Source of the DNA: CAWIUB01 sp963839175
GTDB lineage: Bacteria; Actinomycetota; Actinomycetes; Mycobacteriales; Jatrophihabitantaceae
Assembly (NCBI GenBank): GCA_963839175.1
Contig: CAWIUB010000030.1
Span: forward strand, 124,001-188,000
Direction of reading: 5' to 3'
DNA: 64,000 nt
The notes below the pieces were generated by a model, which saw only the letters and a list, made by a program, of their open reading frames with translations, ran no database searches and was not told where the DNA came from. The translations under genes were made by a program, and so were the position numbers. Positions 26,125 through 34,706 of the stretch are shown here, in pieces (position 1 is the stretch's first letter; each line of letters opens with the position of its first letter).

Positions 26125-26898
26125 ATGAGTTACGTCACGCTGCCAGCATTCGACCAGACCGGATACGTCGCGCTCGACCGCTACGACCAGTCGCAGGACC
26201 CCCAGGAGTGGCTGGACATCGAGTACGTCGACTGGAAGTCCTCGGGCGACACCCGATTTGCGCCGCTGGCCAGCGCATACGGTGAGATGGAGTGCAACGG
26301 TTTCTGGCACCACAGTCCGCCGAAGACCGACAAGGACGGCGTCTGGGTACCGGCGAACGTCGAGAAGGCTCCGCGCCTGGTCGCTCGGGCGCAGGAGCCC
26401 GGCGCAAACATCGGCCGCTGCCGGGTGATCGAGCTGCAGCCCAACAGCTACGCCGACTCCATCTACAACCTGCATCGCGACGACAACAACCGGCTTAACC
26501 CAGAGGGCACCGGCTGGATCGTGCGCGGCTTCTTCAACCTCACCGACAACCCTGACTCGGTGATGATCCTGCGTGAAGACCGCGACGACCCATCCACCGA
26601 GACCCGTATTCCGCTGCCTGCCGGCACCCAGGCGATCATCGACACACAGCGGCTCTGGCACGCCGTGTGGCATCCGGGCACAGCACCTCGGTACTGCCTG
26701 ATCACGTCCTGGGAGTCCGGGGCCGGGCTCGGCGCCTACATCGACAAGTACAACGGCGTGCCCACCGTCGCGAGCCTGCCGCTCAGCGCGGACGTGATCG
26801 CTGCGGCGCAGGCGGACGTGGACCGGCGCCGTGCGGAGCGCCTCGCCAAGCTCGCCGAGGCCGGCACGGTCGACGTCGAGGTCAGGTCCGAGGCCTGA
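26125..26898 (+). CDS. Uncharacterised protein, possible 2-oxoglutarate/Fe(II) oxygenase-like fold
   Basis: A 257-residue protein I cannot name. The centre reads NLHRDDNNRLNPEGTGWIVRG and later DTQRLWHAVWHPG, so an HxD...H arrangement like that of Fe(II)/2-oxoglutarate oxygenases is possible, set among beta-strand-rich sequence (RGFFNLTD, VMILRED, RYCLITSWESG). The C-terminal 45 residues form a charged helix. Start ATG 26125 is preferred since the frame before it has no character; no good ribosome binding site is seen. It ends about 75 bases before pheS. Confidence 0.55.
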   Translation: MSYVTLPAFDQTGYVALDRYDQSQDPQEWLDIEYVDWKSSGDTRFAPLASAYGEMECNGFWHHSPPKTDKDGVWVPANVEKAPRLVARAQEPGANIGRCRVIELQPNSYADSIYNLHRDDNNRLNPEGTGWIVRGFFNLTDNPDSVMILREDRDDPSTETRIPLPAGTQAIIDTQRLWHAVWHPGTAPRYCLITSWESGAGLGAYIDKYNGVPTVASLPLSADVIAAAQADVDRRRAERLAKLAEAGTVDVEVRSEA

Positions 26899-26933
26899 TC
26901 CTTATTCGCTGCCGGCGGCCACCGGCGGACTCA

Positions 26934-26939
26934 TAGACT
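26934..26939 (+). promoter_or_regulatory. Putative -10 box of pheST
   Basis: TAGACT lies 34 bases before the pheS ATG and matches the -10 boxes of def and rpe exactly. A start about seven bases later would leave a leader of about 28 bases, too short for a T-box or peptide attenuator. No clear -35 is seen. Confidence 0.35.
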
Positions 26940-26973
26940 CGTCGGGCCAGTACCACCACCAGACGGGACCGCA

Positions 26974-28068
26974 ATGAGCTACGACCCGGTCGAGCCCCAC
27001 TCGCTGCAGCCCGGCACAGTGCAGGGCTACGTCGATGAGGCGGTTGCCGCATTCGCCGCGGCCGCGGACCTCGATGAGCTGAAGGCTGCCCGGCTCACCC
27101 ATGCGGGCGACCGCTCCCCGGTGGCCCTGGCCAACCGCGAGATCGGCCTGCTGCCGCCCGCAGCCCGGGCTGCCGCCGGCCAGCGCGTCGGCCAGGCCCG
27201 CGGTGCGATCAAGGCGGCCTTGGACGCTCGGCAAACGGAACTGGAAGCCCAGCGCGATGTCCGGGCCCTGGTCGAGGAAGCGGTCGACGTCACACTGCCG
27301 TGGGACCGTCGGCTCGACGGCGCCCGCCACCCGCTCACGACCTTGCAGGAGTTGCTCGAGGACGTGTTCGTCCCGATGGGCTACGAGGTGGCCGAGGGCC
27401 CCGAGATCGAGGCCGAGTGGTTCAACTTCGACGCGCTGAACATGCCGCCCGACCATCCGGCACGTTCGCTCATGGACACCTTCTTCGTCGGGAGCGAGGG
27501 CTCCGGCCTGGTGCTGCGGACGCACACGTCGCCCGTGCAGGCCCGGACCATGCTGGCGCGCACGCCGCCGATCTACGTGGTCTGCCCCGGCAAGGTGTTC
27601 CGCACCGACGAGCTGGACGCCACGCACACCCCGGTCTTCCACCAGCTCGAAGGGCTGGTGGTAGACGAGGGCATCACCATGGCCCACCTCAAGGGAACGC
27701 TCGACCACATGGCACAGGCGTTGTTCGGCCCGGGCATCGTCAGCCGGCTGCGGCCGTCCTACTTCCCGTTCACCGAGCCGTCCGCCGAGCCAGACCTGCT
27801 GTGCTTCGTCTGCCGCGGCGAGTCGATGGGCAATCCCGACCGGCCGTGCCGCACGTGTGACAGCGAAGGCTGGATCGAGTGGGGTGGCTGCGGGATGGTG
27901 AATCCTCGCGTTCTGCGCGCCTGCGGCATCGATCCTGACCGGTACAGCGGATTCGCCTTCGGCATGGGCATCGAGCGCACGATGATGTTCCGCAACAACG
28001 CCGCGGACATGCGCGACATGGTCGAAGGCGACGTGCGCTTCACCCAGGCATTCGGCATGGAGGCTTGA
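26974..28068 (+). CDS. pheS: Phenylalanyl-tRNA synthetase alpha subunit
   Basis: Catalytic subunit of the alpha2-beta2 enzyme that charges tRNA-Phe. The 364-residue protein has an N-terminal coiled-coil (about 1-100) and the class II core: motif 2 region around LRTHTSPVQAR, the Phe-pocket segment, and motif 3 FAFGMGIERTMMFRN near the C-terminus. It ends with VRFTQAFGMEA. The TGA overlaps the ATG of pheT. Confidence 0.97.
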   Translation: MSYDPVEPHSLQPGTVQGYVDEAVAAFAAAADLDELKAARLTHAGDRSPVALANREIGLLPPAARAAAGQRVGQARGAIKAALDARQTELEAQRDVRALVEEAVDVTLPWDRRLDGARHPLTTLQELLEDVFVPMGYEVAEGPEIEAEWFNFDALNMPPDHPARSLMDTFFVGSEGSGLVLRTHTSPVQARTMLARTPPIYVVCPGKVFRTDELDATHTPVFHQLEGLVVDEGITMAHLKGTLDHMAQALFGPGIVSRLRPSYFPFTEPSAEPDLLCFVCRGESMGNPDRPCRTCDSEGWIEWGGCGMVNPRVLRACGIDPDRYSGFAFGMGIERTMMFRNNAADMRDMVEGDVRFTQAFGMEA

Positions 28069-30536
28069 TGCGCGCGCCAGTGAGCTGGGTGGCCGAACAT
28101 GTCGCGCTGCCGTCCGGCACAACGCCGCGCGCGCTCGGCGACGCCCTGGTGCGCGTCGGCCTGGAGGTCGAACGCGTCGAATCGCCGGCCGAGGGCATGT
28201 CGGGTCCGATCATCGTCGGGCGCGTCCTGTCGGCCGACGACGAGCCGCAGAAGAACGGCAAGACGATCCGGTGGTGCTCTGTCGAGGTAGGCGAACAACA
28301 GCCGCGCGGCATCGTTTGCGGGGCCCTCAACTTCGCGGTAGGCGACCTGGTCGTTGTCGCGTTGCCGGGAGCTGTGCTCCCGGGCAGCTTCGCGATCAGC
28401 GCGCGCGTGACGTACGGCCACGTGTCCGACGGGATGATCTGCTCTGTTCGTGAACTGGGCATCGGCGATGATCATGCGGGCATCCTGGTGCTCGCGCCGG
28501 ACGCTGCAAAGCCCGGCGACGACGCCCTGGACGTACTGGGGCTGCGGGACGCGGTGCTCGACATTGCCGTGACACCCGACCGCGGCTACTGCCTGTCGGT
28601 ACGCGGGCTGGCGCGCGAGGCCGCCGCGGCGTTTGACGTTGAGTTTGGGGAGGTAACGGCACCCCCACCGCCAGTCGACGAGGTCGCCTACCCGGTCGTC
28701 GTCGATGATCCTGTCGGTTGCGACCAGTTCTCGGCGCGGGTGGTAACCGGGCTCGACTCGTCGGCGCCCTCGCCGGAGTGGATGCGCCGGCGCCTGCGGG
28801 CCGCGGCAATGCGGCCGATCTCGCTTGCCGTCGATGTCACCAACTACGTCATGATTGAGACCGGTCAGCCGCTGCACGCGTTCGACCGGAGGAAACTGAC
28901 CGGCACTATCGTCGTGCGCCGCGCGGCGGCGGGGGAGAAGCTCACCACTCTCGACGGGGCCGTACGGGACCTCGACCCGGACGACCTGCTCGTGACGGAC
29001 GACTCCGGACCTATCGCGCTGGCGGGGGTGATGGGCGGAGCCACCACCGAGATCGACTCGTCTACGACGGACGTGGTGCTCGAGGCTGCGCACTGGGAGC
29101 CGACCACGATTTCCCGGGCGGTGCGCCGGCACAAGCTGCCCAGCGAGGCCGCGAAACGGTTCGAGCGAGGCGTCGATCCAGGCATTGCGGCCGTGGCGCT
29201 GCAGCGCTGCGTCGATCTGCTCGTCGAGCTCGGCGGCGCGACGGCAGTCGATGGGTTCACGGTCGTGGGCCCGGGCCCGGCACCCGTCGAGATCGTGCTG
29301 GACGCGCCCCGTCCCGCGCGGATCGCGGGGATGCCGATCGACGCCAGGACGGTCGTGCAGTGGCTCACCAAGGTCGGCTGCGACGTCGACCTGGACGGCG
29401 AGCTGCTCCATGTCGTCCCGCCCAGCTGGCGCCCAGACCTCACCGACCCGGCGGACCTGGTCGAGGAGGTGGTGCGTCTCGAGGGGTACGACAAGATCCC
29501 GTCGGCGCTGCCCACGCCACCGCCGGGACGGGGGTTGACGGCAGGGCAGCGGCTGCGCCGGACGATCTCACGCGCCGTCGCGGCCGCGGGATTCGCCGAG
29601 GTCCTCAGCTACCCGTTCGTCGCGCCATCAGTACACGAGGCGTTCGGCCTGCCCGCCGATGACCCACGTCGGGGTGCCGCGCTGCTCGCTAACCCGCTGT
29701 CCGATGCGGAGCCACAGCTGCGCACATCGCTGCTGCCCGGCCTGCTTGCCACCCTGCAGCGCAACGTCGGGCGAGGCAACCGCGATCTGGCGCTGTTCGA
29801 GGTCGGCCTGGTGTACCTGCCCCGGCTTGACGCACCGCCGGCGCCGCATCCTGGCGTCGCACACCGACCGTCGGACAACGAGGTCGCCGCGCTGGACGCG
29901 GCGGTTCCCGACCAGCCCCGGCATCTCGCCGTTGTCCTGGCCGGCGACGTCGAACGTCCCGGCTGGTGGGGTTCCGCGCGGGCCGCGACCTGGGCCGACG
30001 CTGTCGACGCTGCGCGGGTGGTGGCCGCGGCGGCCAGGGCGGAGCTCACCGTCGAGCGTGGCGACCTCGCGCCGTGGCATCCGGGCCGGTGCGCCGCATT
30101 GTTCCTCGGCGGCGCTCTCGTCGGGCACGCGGGCGAGCTGCATCCGAGGGTGATCGGCACGCTGGGCCTGCCGGCGCGCACCTGTGCGATGGAGCTCGAT
30201 CTCGACGCGTTCGAACCGCCGGCCCCGGCCCCGACGCCGACGCTGTCGACTTACCCGCCGGTGCTGCTCGACGTCGCTCTCGTCGTCCGGTCCGACCTGC
30301 CGTCGGCGGACGTCCTGGTGGCGCTGCGTGAGGGCGCCGGTGAGCTGCTGGAGTCCGTCCGGCTCTTCGACGTCTACGTCGATGCCGACCGGCTCGGCGC
30401 CGGACTGAAGTCCCTCGCGTTCGCACTGCGGTTCCGCGCATCGGATCGGACGCTGACCATCGAGGAAGCCGCGGTCGCCCGGGACGCGGCCGTGGCCCGC
30501 GCCGCCCAGGTCACCGGGGCCAGGGTGCGCTCCTGA
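28068..30536 (+). CDS. pheT: Phenylalanyl-tRNA synthetase beta subunit
   Basis: An 822-residue beta subunit with the expected order: N-terminal domain, EMAP/OB-type tRNA-binding domain (about 40-150), B3/B4 editing domain (KLPSEAAKRFERGVDPG, where Tyr-charged tRNA is corrected), B5 domain, the inactive class II-like core and the C-terminal anticodon-binding FDX-ACB domain (STYPPVLLDVALVV to the end). ATG 28068 has GGAGG five bases upstream and overlaps the pheS stop (TGATG); the TTG three bases earlier is not needed. Confidence 0.97.
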   Translation: MRAPVSWVAEHVALPSGTTPRALGDALVRVGLEVERVESPAEGMSGPIIVGRVLSADDEPQKNGKTIRWCSVEVGEQQPRGIVCGALNFAVGDLVVVALPGAVLPGSFAISARVTYGHVSDGMICSVRELGIGDDHAGILVLAPDAAKPGDDALDVLGLRDAVLDIAVTPDRGYCLSVRGLAREAAAAFDVEFGEVTAPPPPVDEVAYPVVVDDPVGCDQFSARVVTGLDSSAPSPEWMRRRLRAAAMRPISLAVDVTNYVMIETGQPLHAFDRRKLTGTIVVRRAAAGEKLTTLDGAVRDLDPDDLLVTDDSGPIALAGVMGGATTEIDSSTTDVVLEAAHWEPTTISRAVRRHKLPSEAAKRFERGVDPGIAAVALQRCVDLLVELGGATAVDGFTVVGPGPAPVEIVLDAPRPARIAGMPIDARTVVQWLTKVGCDVDLDGELLHVVPPSWRPDLTDPADLVEEVVRLEGYDKIPSALPTPPPGRGLTAGQRLRRTISRAVAAAGFAEVLSYPFVAPSVHEAFGLPADDPRRGAALLANPLSDAEPQLRTSLLPGLLATLQRNVGRGNRDLALFEVGLVYLPRLDAPPAPHPGVAHRPSDNEVAALDAAVPDQPRHLAVVLAGDVERPGWWGSARAATWADAVDAARVVAAAARAELTVERGDLAPWHPGRCAALFLGGALVGHAGELHPRVIGTLGLPARTCAMELDLDAFEPPAPAPTPTLSTYPPVLLDVALVVRSDLPSADVLVALREGAGELLESVRLFDVYVDADRLGAGLKSLAFALRFRASDRTLTIEEAAVARDAAVARAAQVTGARVRS

Positions 30537-30549
30537 ACCGATGGCGGGT

Positions 30550-31410
30550 TCAGTCCGGCGGGCGCAGCTGAGGCGGGTCGTTCAGCTGCAGCTTGCGGCG
30601 GGCTCGGTGGTAGAAGGAATGGCCGTCCAGGCGGATCAGCTGCCCCACTCTGTCCGTTCCGGTCAGCGTGATCGCGTCGCCGGGTGCGGCCGTCCCAGCG
30701 GGGAGACCGTCAAGCTCAACAGCGACCGGACCTCCAGGGCGCAACACGTCGACCTGCACCGTCTCCTCGCCCGACAAGACGAAGGATCCGTGAAACGTCC
30801 CGTGCGGGGCCAGCGGCGTGACGACCCAGGCGCCGAGTCGGGGTGAGACGATCGGGCCGCCAGCGGCGAAGGAGTACGCCGTACTGCCGGTCGGAGTGGC
30901 CACGATGACGCCGTCGCCCCACCAACGGGCGAGGACGTCGCCGTTGACCGTAACGGCGATCGCTGATTGACCGCGGCCGGGGACCCGGTTGAAGACGACG
31001 TCGTTGAACGCCGTGGTCCCGAACTCCTGGCAGGACAACGAAGCCCCCGCCAGGCACAACCCATGGCGCAGCTCGACGTGGTAGTCGCCCCGGCCGAGAC
31101 GTTCGAGGGCCCGCGGTAGGGCAGGCACGTCGATTTCCGCCAGAAAGCCCAGCCGGCCGAGGTTAACCCCGAGGACCGCGACGCCCGCCGCGGCGCCGCG
31201 GTGCAGGGCACGCAACACTGTGCCGTCGCCCCCGGCCGCCAGCAGCACATCGCACTGCGCCACGATGCCGGCCGGCAGCTGTGAGGTCGCGTCGTCGATC
31301 GAGCAGACGGCTCGATCTGCCTGCTCGCTCCACCGGCGCAGCTGCTCGACGATGCCGGTGGTGTCGCGAGACGGGTGCAGTACCACACCGATACGTCGGG
31401 CCGGTCGCAT
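30550..31410 (-). CDS. NAD kinase paralogue
   Basis: A 286-residue ATP-NAD kinase-like protein, the second in this window. Seen: GGDGT at residues 60-64 with catalytic Asp62, GVNLGRLGFLAE, and ATPTGSTAYSFAAGGPIVSP. The conserved Asn-Glu pair of NAD kinases (NE in the copy at 54725) reads Asn-Asp here (AFNDVVFN), which may alter substrate use. It converges on pheT, 13 bases away. ATG 31410 is chosen because the kinase fold starts at once; the open frame further upstream has no family sequence. The role may be stress-related NADP supply or a different nucleotide substrate. Confidence 0.85.
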   Translation of the reverse strand: MRPARRIGVVLHPSRDTTGIVEQLRRWSEQADRAVCSIDDATSQLPAGIVAQCDVLLAAGGDGTVLRALHRGAAAGVAVLGVNLGRLGFLAEIDVPALPRALERLGRGDYHVELRHGLCLAGASLSCQEFGTTAFNDVVFNRVPGRGQSAIAVTVNGDVLARWWGDGVIVATPTGSTAYSFAAGGPIVSPRLGAWVVTPLAPHGTFHGSFVLSGEETVQVDVLRPGGPVAVELDGLPAGTAAPGDAITLTGTDRVGQLIRLDGHSFYHRARRKLQLNDPPQLRPPD

Positions 31411-31599
31411 CCGGCTATCTTCCCGCGCTCCCGTCGCCGAGGCCCAGCCGGCAGGTCTGATCCGGGGCCGCTGTCTCCAGCTGGATAACCGAGCCCCGGA
31501 GTCCCGGTGGTGCGCCGCCCGACAGCGGGGCGCCCCAGGCCAGCGCGCGGTGTTCCCCGATCCAGTGTTCACCCCTAGAGTGCAGACAATCGCCTTTCG
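31411..31599. other. Gap upstream of the second NAD kinase gene
   Basis: About 190 bases that must contain the NAD kinase promoter. No coding sequence is seen. The signal peptide and N-terminus expected for the adjacent beta-helix protein are absent from this stretch. Confidence 0.35.
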
Positions 31600-32416
31600 A
31601 TACCCGGGCCAGGCACCGTGCTCGAGCCAGGTGCCGCGCCGAGCGATTGTGGCCCCAACGGCATCTGCGCATTCGCACCCGGCGGCAAGGTGTCGATCAG
31701 CAATCTCACCGTCCGCGGGTTCGATGGCTTCGGGGTCTTCGGGTTCCAGGCGACTGACGGGTTCACCGTCACGCACGTGCGCGCGGAGAACGACGGCGAG
31801 TATGGCGTCGCGGCCTTCGGGTCACACGGCGTCTCGTTCATCGGAAACTTCGCGAGCAATGCCGAGGAGGCCGGCTTCTATATCGGTGACACCGAGGATG
31901 CCGCAGGGTCTGGTAGCAGGCAACACGTCGGTTGGGTCTCAGTCCGGCATCTTCTTGCGCGACTCTCGGCACGGTCTGGTGGCCGGCAACAGTGTCAGCG
32001 GGAACTGTGTCGGCATCCTCGGTCTGGATACCAACGAGACATCGACCGGCGAGAACGTGTCGGCTGGTGACTGGCGGCTGATCGGAAACGAGGTGCGTAA
32101 CAACACCAAGGCATGTCCGCCAAGCGAGGAGGCCCGGCCGCTGTCGGGTCTCGGGATCGCCCTCGTCGGTCCGGACGACTACCTCGTCACTGGCAACGTC
32201 GTCACCGGAAACACGCCGTCCGGCCCATCCGCATTCACGGGCGGCGTCGCCGTTATCGACTCCACACCGTTTGGTGGGTCCACGCCTAACGGGAATGTCG
32301 TCAGGGCCAACGTCATCACGGGCAACGAGCCGGACATCTTCTGGGACGGCAGCGGCACAGGCAACGTCTTCGTCCACAACCTCTGCTCGACCTCCGTGCC
32401 CGGCGGGTTGTGCTGA
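31600..32416 (+). pseudogene. Secreted right-handed beta-helix (NosD/PbH1-type) protein, truncated and frameshifted
   Basis: Two frames together read as a parallel beta-helix protein with repeated GFDGFGVFG, YGVAAFGSHGVSFIGN, GIFLRDSRHGLVAGN and YLVTGNVVTGN turns, ending in the typical FWDGSGTGNVFVHNLC segment. The first frame covers about 31600-31900 and the second about 31900-32416; the switch lies near 31898-31910 and fits a one-base change. The normal N-terminus with signal peptide is missing upstream. Related proteins are exported surface or cell-wall proteins of unknown role. Confidence 0.65.
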
Positions 32417-32505
32417 ATCCTTCCTGATGTCACGGCCCGCGGGCGTGGGCGCGTTCGTCCACCCCGCCGACGTGTCCACGACGACGCCGGCCCGTCGTGT
32501 TGGGC

Positions 32506-32541
32506 TTGCATGAAGATGCGAGATAGCGAATAATACTGCAA
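32506..32541 (+). promoter_or_regulatory. argC promoter with ARG-box-like inverted repeats
   Basis: TAATAC at 32531-32536 stands five bases before the GTG of argC, a leaderless arrangement. TTGCA (32506-32510) and TGCAA (32537-32541) form an outer inverted repeat, and GCAT-GAAG-ATGC (32508-32519) an inner one. The stretch is AT-rich compared with everything around it, like ArgR operators. The argR gene is in this operon, so autoregulation is likely. Confidence 0.55.
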
Positions 32542-33555
32542 GTGGGATGTCGGGTCGCGGTCGCCGGTGCCAGTGGCTACGCGGGCGGGGAGCTGTTGCG
32601 GCTGCTCTCGGCCCATCCGGATGTCGACGTGGTGGCCGCGACGGCACACGGAAACGCCGGCGAGCGGCTCAGCGACGTGCACCCCGGCCTGCGCTCGCTC
32701 GCCTCGCTGAAGCTGGGCCCCACGACGGCGGACGCAGTCGGTGGCGCTGACCTCGTCTTCCTCGCGCTGCCGCACGGTCAGTCCGGCCCCTTCGCGGCAC
32801 GACTACCGGACAGCACCAAGGTCGTCGACCTCGGCTCAGACCATCGGCTCACCGACCCGGGCGCCCACGCGCATTACTACGGCGGCGACTACTACGGTGC
32901 CTGGACGTACGGCCTGCCGGAACTGCCGGGGCAACGCGAGCTCATTGCCGAGTCTGATCGGGTGGCCAACACCGGGTGCTACGCGGTGGCCACGATCCTC
33001 GCGCTCGCTCCGCTGATCACCTCCGGAATCGCCCAGGCCCACGATGTGGTCGTGGTCGGCGCTAGCGGCACGTCCGGCGCGGGGCGCGGGCTGAAGGGCA
33101 ATCTGCTCGGCAGCGAGGTCATGGGTGACCTGTCGCCCTACAAGGTCGGTGTGCATCAGCACGTCCCGGAAATCCTGCAGGCGGCCGGCGCCAAGACCCT
33201 GACGTTCACGCCCGTCCTTGCCCCCCTGCCGCGGGGCATTCTCGCCACAGTCACCGCCCGTCCCGCCGCAAAGGTTAGCGTCGCCGAGGTGCGCGCCGTA
33301 CTTTCCGCGGCTTACGAGGGCGAGCCGTTCGTGCACCTGCTGGACGAGGGCCAGCAGCCGCACACCGCGGCGACCGCCGGATCGAACTCGGCGCATCTGC
33401 AAGCTGCGATCGACGTGAGCTCCGGGCGAATGATCGTGACGTGTGCGATCGACAACCTCGGCAAGGGGGCTGCCGGCCAGGCCGTGCAGAACGCCAACCT
33501 GATGCTGGGGCTGCCCGAGACGGCTGGCTTGTCAGTAGACGGGGTCGCCCCATGA
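32542..33555 (+). CDS. argC: N-acetyl-gamma-glutamyl-phosphate reductase
   Basis: Third step of arginine synthesis, NADPH-dependent reduction of N-acetylglutamyl phosphate. The 337-residue protein has the NADP-binding start RVAVAGASGYAGGELLRLL, the active-site Cys in the NTGCYAVATILAL segment (about residue 146), and VGASGTSGAGRGLKG. The GTG at 32542 has no ribosome binding site but follows a -10 box by five bases, so leaderless translation is likely. First gene of argCJBDFRGH; the stop overlaps argJ (ATGA). Confidence 0.95.
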   Translation: MGCRVAVAGASGYAGGELLRLLSAHPDVDVVAATAHGNAGERLSDVHPGLRSLASLKLGPTTADAVGGADLVFLALPHGQSGPFAARLPDSTKVVDLGSDHRLTDPGAHAHYYGGDYYGAWTYGLPELPGQRELIAESDRVANTGCYAVATILALAPLITSGIAQAHDVVVVGASGTSGAGRGLKGNLLGSEVMGDLSPYKVGVHQHVPEILQAAGAKTLTFTPVLAPLPRGILATVTARPAAKVSVAEVRAVLSAAYEGEPFVHLLDEGQQPHTAATAGSNSAHLQAAIDVSSGRMIVTCAIDNLGKGAAGQAVQNANLMLGLPETAGLSVDGVAP

Positions 33556-34706
33556 GCGTGACGGCGGCACGGGGGTTTCGTGCCGCGGGCGTCGCCGCGG
33601 GCTTGAAGCCGAGCGGCGCCCGCGATGTCGCGCTCGTCGTCAACGACGGTCCGTCCGACCTGGCAGCTGCGGTCTTCACGGCCAACCGGGTGAAGGCCGC
33701 GCCAGTGCTCTGGTCGCAGCAGGCGATCGCCGACGGCAGAGCCCGTGCGGTGATCCTCAACTCCGGAGGTGCCAACGCGTGCACCGGACCGGCCGGGTTC
33801 GCCGACACCCACCACACGGCTGAACGGGTGGCGGCGGGGCTGCGAATTGGTGCCGGGGACGTACTGGTCTGCTCGACTGGACTGATCGGCGAGCGATTGC
33901 CGATGCCGCAACTGCTACGCGGTGTCGACGTTGCGATCTCGACTCTCGGCCCGAACGGTGGCGACGACGCCGCGAACGCCATCCGGACCACGGATACGGT
34001 CGCCAAGCAGGCGGCCAGCCACCACCCGGACGGCTGGACGGTGGGTGGCATGGCGAAGGGCGCCGGCATGCTCGCCCCGAGCCTGGCCACCATGCTCTGC
34101 GTGCTGACCACCGACGCGTTCGTCGACACGGCTACCGCGGACAAGGCGCTGCGGGCGGCCGCGGCGAGCACGTTCGATCGCATCGACGCCGACGGCTGCA
34201 TGTCGACGAACGACGCGGTGCTGCTGATGGCCAGCGGTGCGGGCGATGCCACGCCGTCCGTCGACCAGCTGACCGAGCTGCTCACCGAGGTCTGTGGCTC
34301 GCTCGCCGGGCAGCTGCTGGCCGACGCGGAGGGGGCCACCAAGGAGATCGCCATCGAGATCCGCGGCGCGGCGTCCGAGGACGACGCCGTGGAAGTCGGT
34401 CGTGCCATCGCCCGAAGCAACTTGCTGAAGTGCGCGCTGTTCGGCAACGACCCCAACTGGGGTCGGGTGCTGGCGGCGATCGGGACGACTCGCGCGGCGT
34501 TCGATCCCGATCAGCTGGACGTGGCGATCAACGGCGTGCAGGTCTGCCGGGGGGGTGCCGCCGGCGAGCCGCGCAGTCTGGTCGACCTCTGCGGACGACA
34601 GGTCAGCATCGGTGTGGATCTGCACAGCGGGCAACGGGCCGCGACGATCTTCACGAACGATCTGTCGCACGGCTACGTCGAGGAGAACTCGGCGTACTCC
34701 TCATGA
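33552..34706 (+). CDS. argJ: Ornithine acetyltransferase / amino-acid N-acetyltransferase
   Basis: Recycles the acetyl group from N-acetylornithine to glutamate, and in bifunctional forms also uses acetyl-CoA. The 384-residue precursor has the self-cleavage site in GMLAPSLATMLC, where cleavage before Thr yields alpha and beta chains and exposes the Thr nucleophile. It ends with the family tail NDLSHGYVEENSAYSS. Four-base overlaps with argC before and argB after it. Confidence 0.95.
   Translation: MSVTAARGFRAAGVAAGLKPSGARDVALVVNDGPSDLAAAVFTANRVKAAPVLWSQQAIADGRARAVILNSGGANACTGPAGFADTHHTAERVAAGLRIGAGDVLVCSTGLIGERLPMPQLLRGVDVAISTLGPNGGDDAANAIRTTDTVAKQAASHHPDGWTVGGMAKGAGMLAPSLATMLCVLTTDAFVDTATADKALRAAAASTFDRIDADGCMSTNDAVLLMASGAGDATPSVDQLTELLTEVCGSLAGQLLADAEGATKEIAIEIRGAASEDDAVEVGRAIARSNLLKCALFGNDPNWGRVLAAIGTTRAAFDPDQLDVAINGVQVCRGGAAGEPRSLVDLCGRQVSIGVDLHSGQRAATIFTNDLSHGYVEENSAYSS

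Noticed and set aside
27759..29411. 550-residue open frame on the minus strand
   Set aside because: Antisense to pheS and pheT; no domain pattern.
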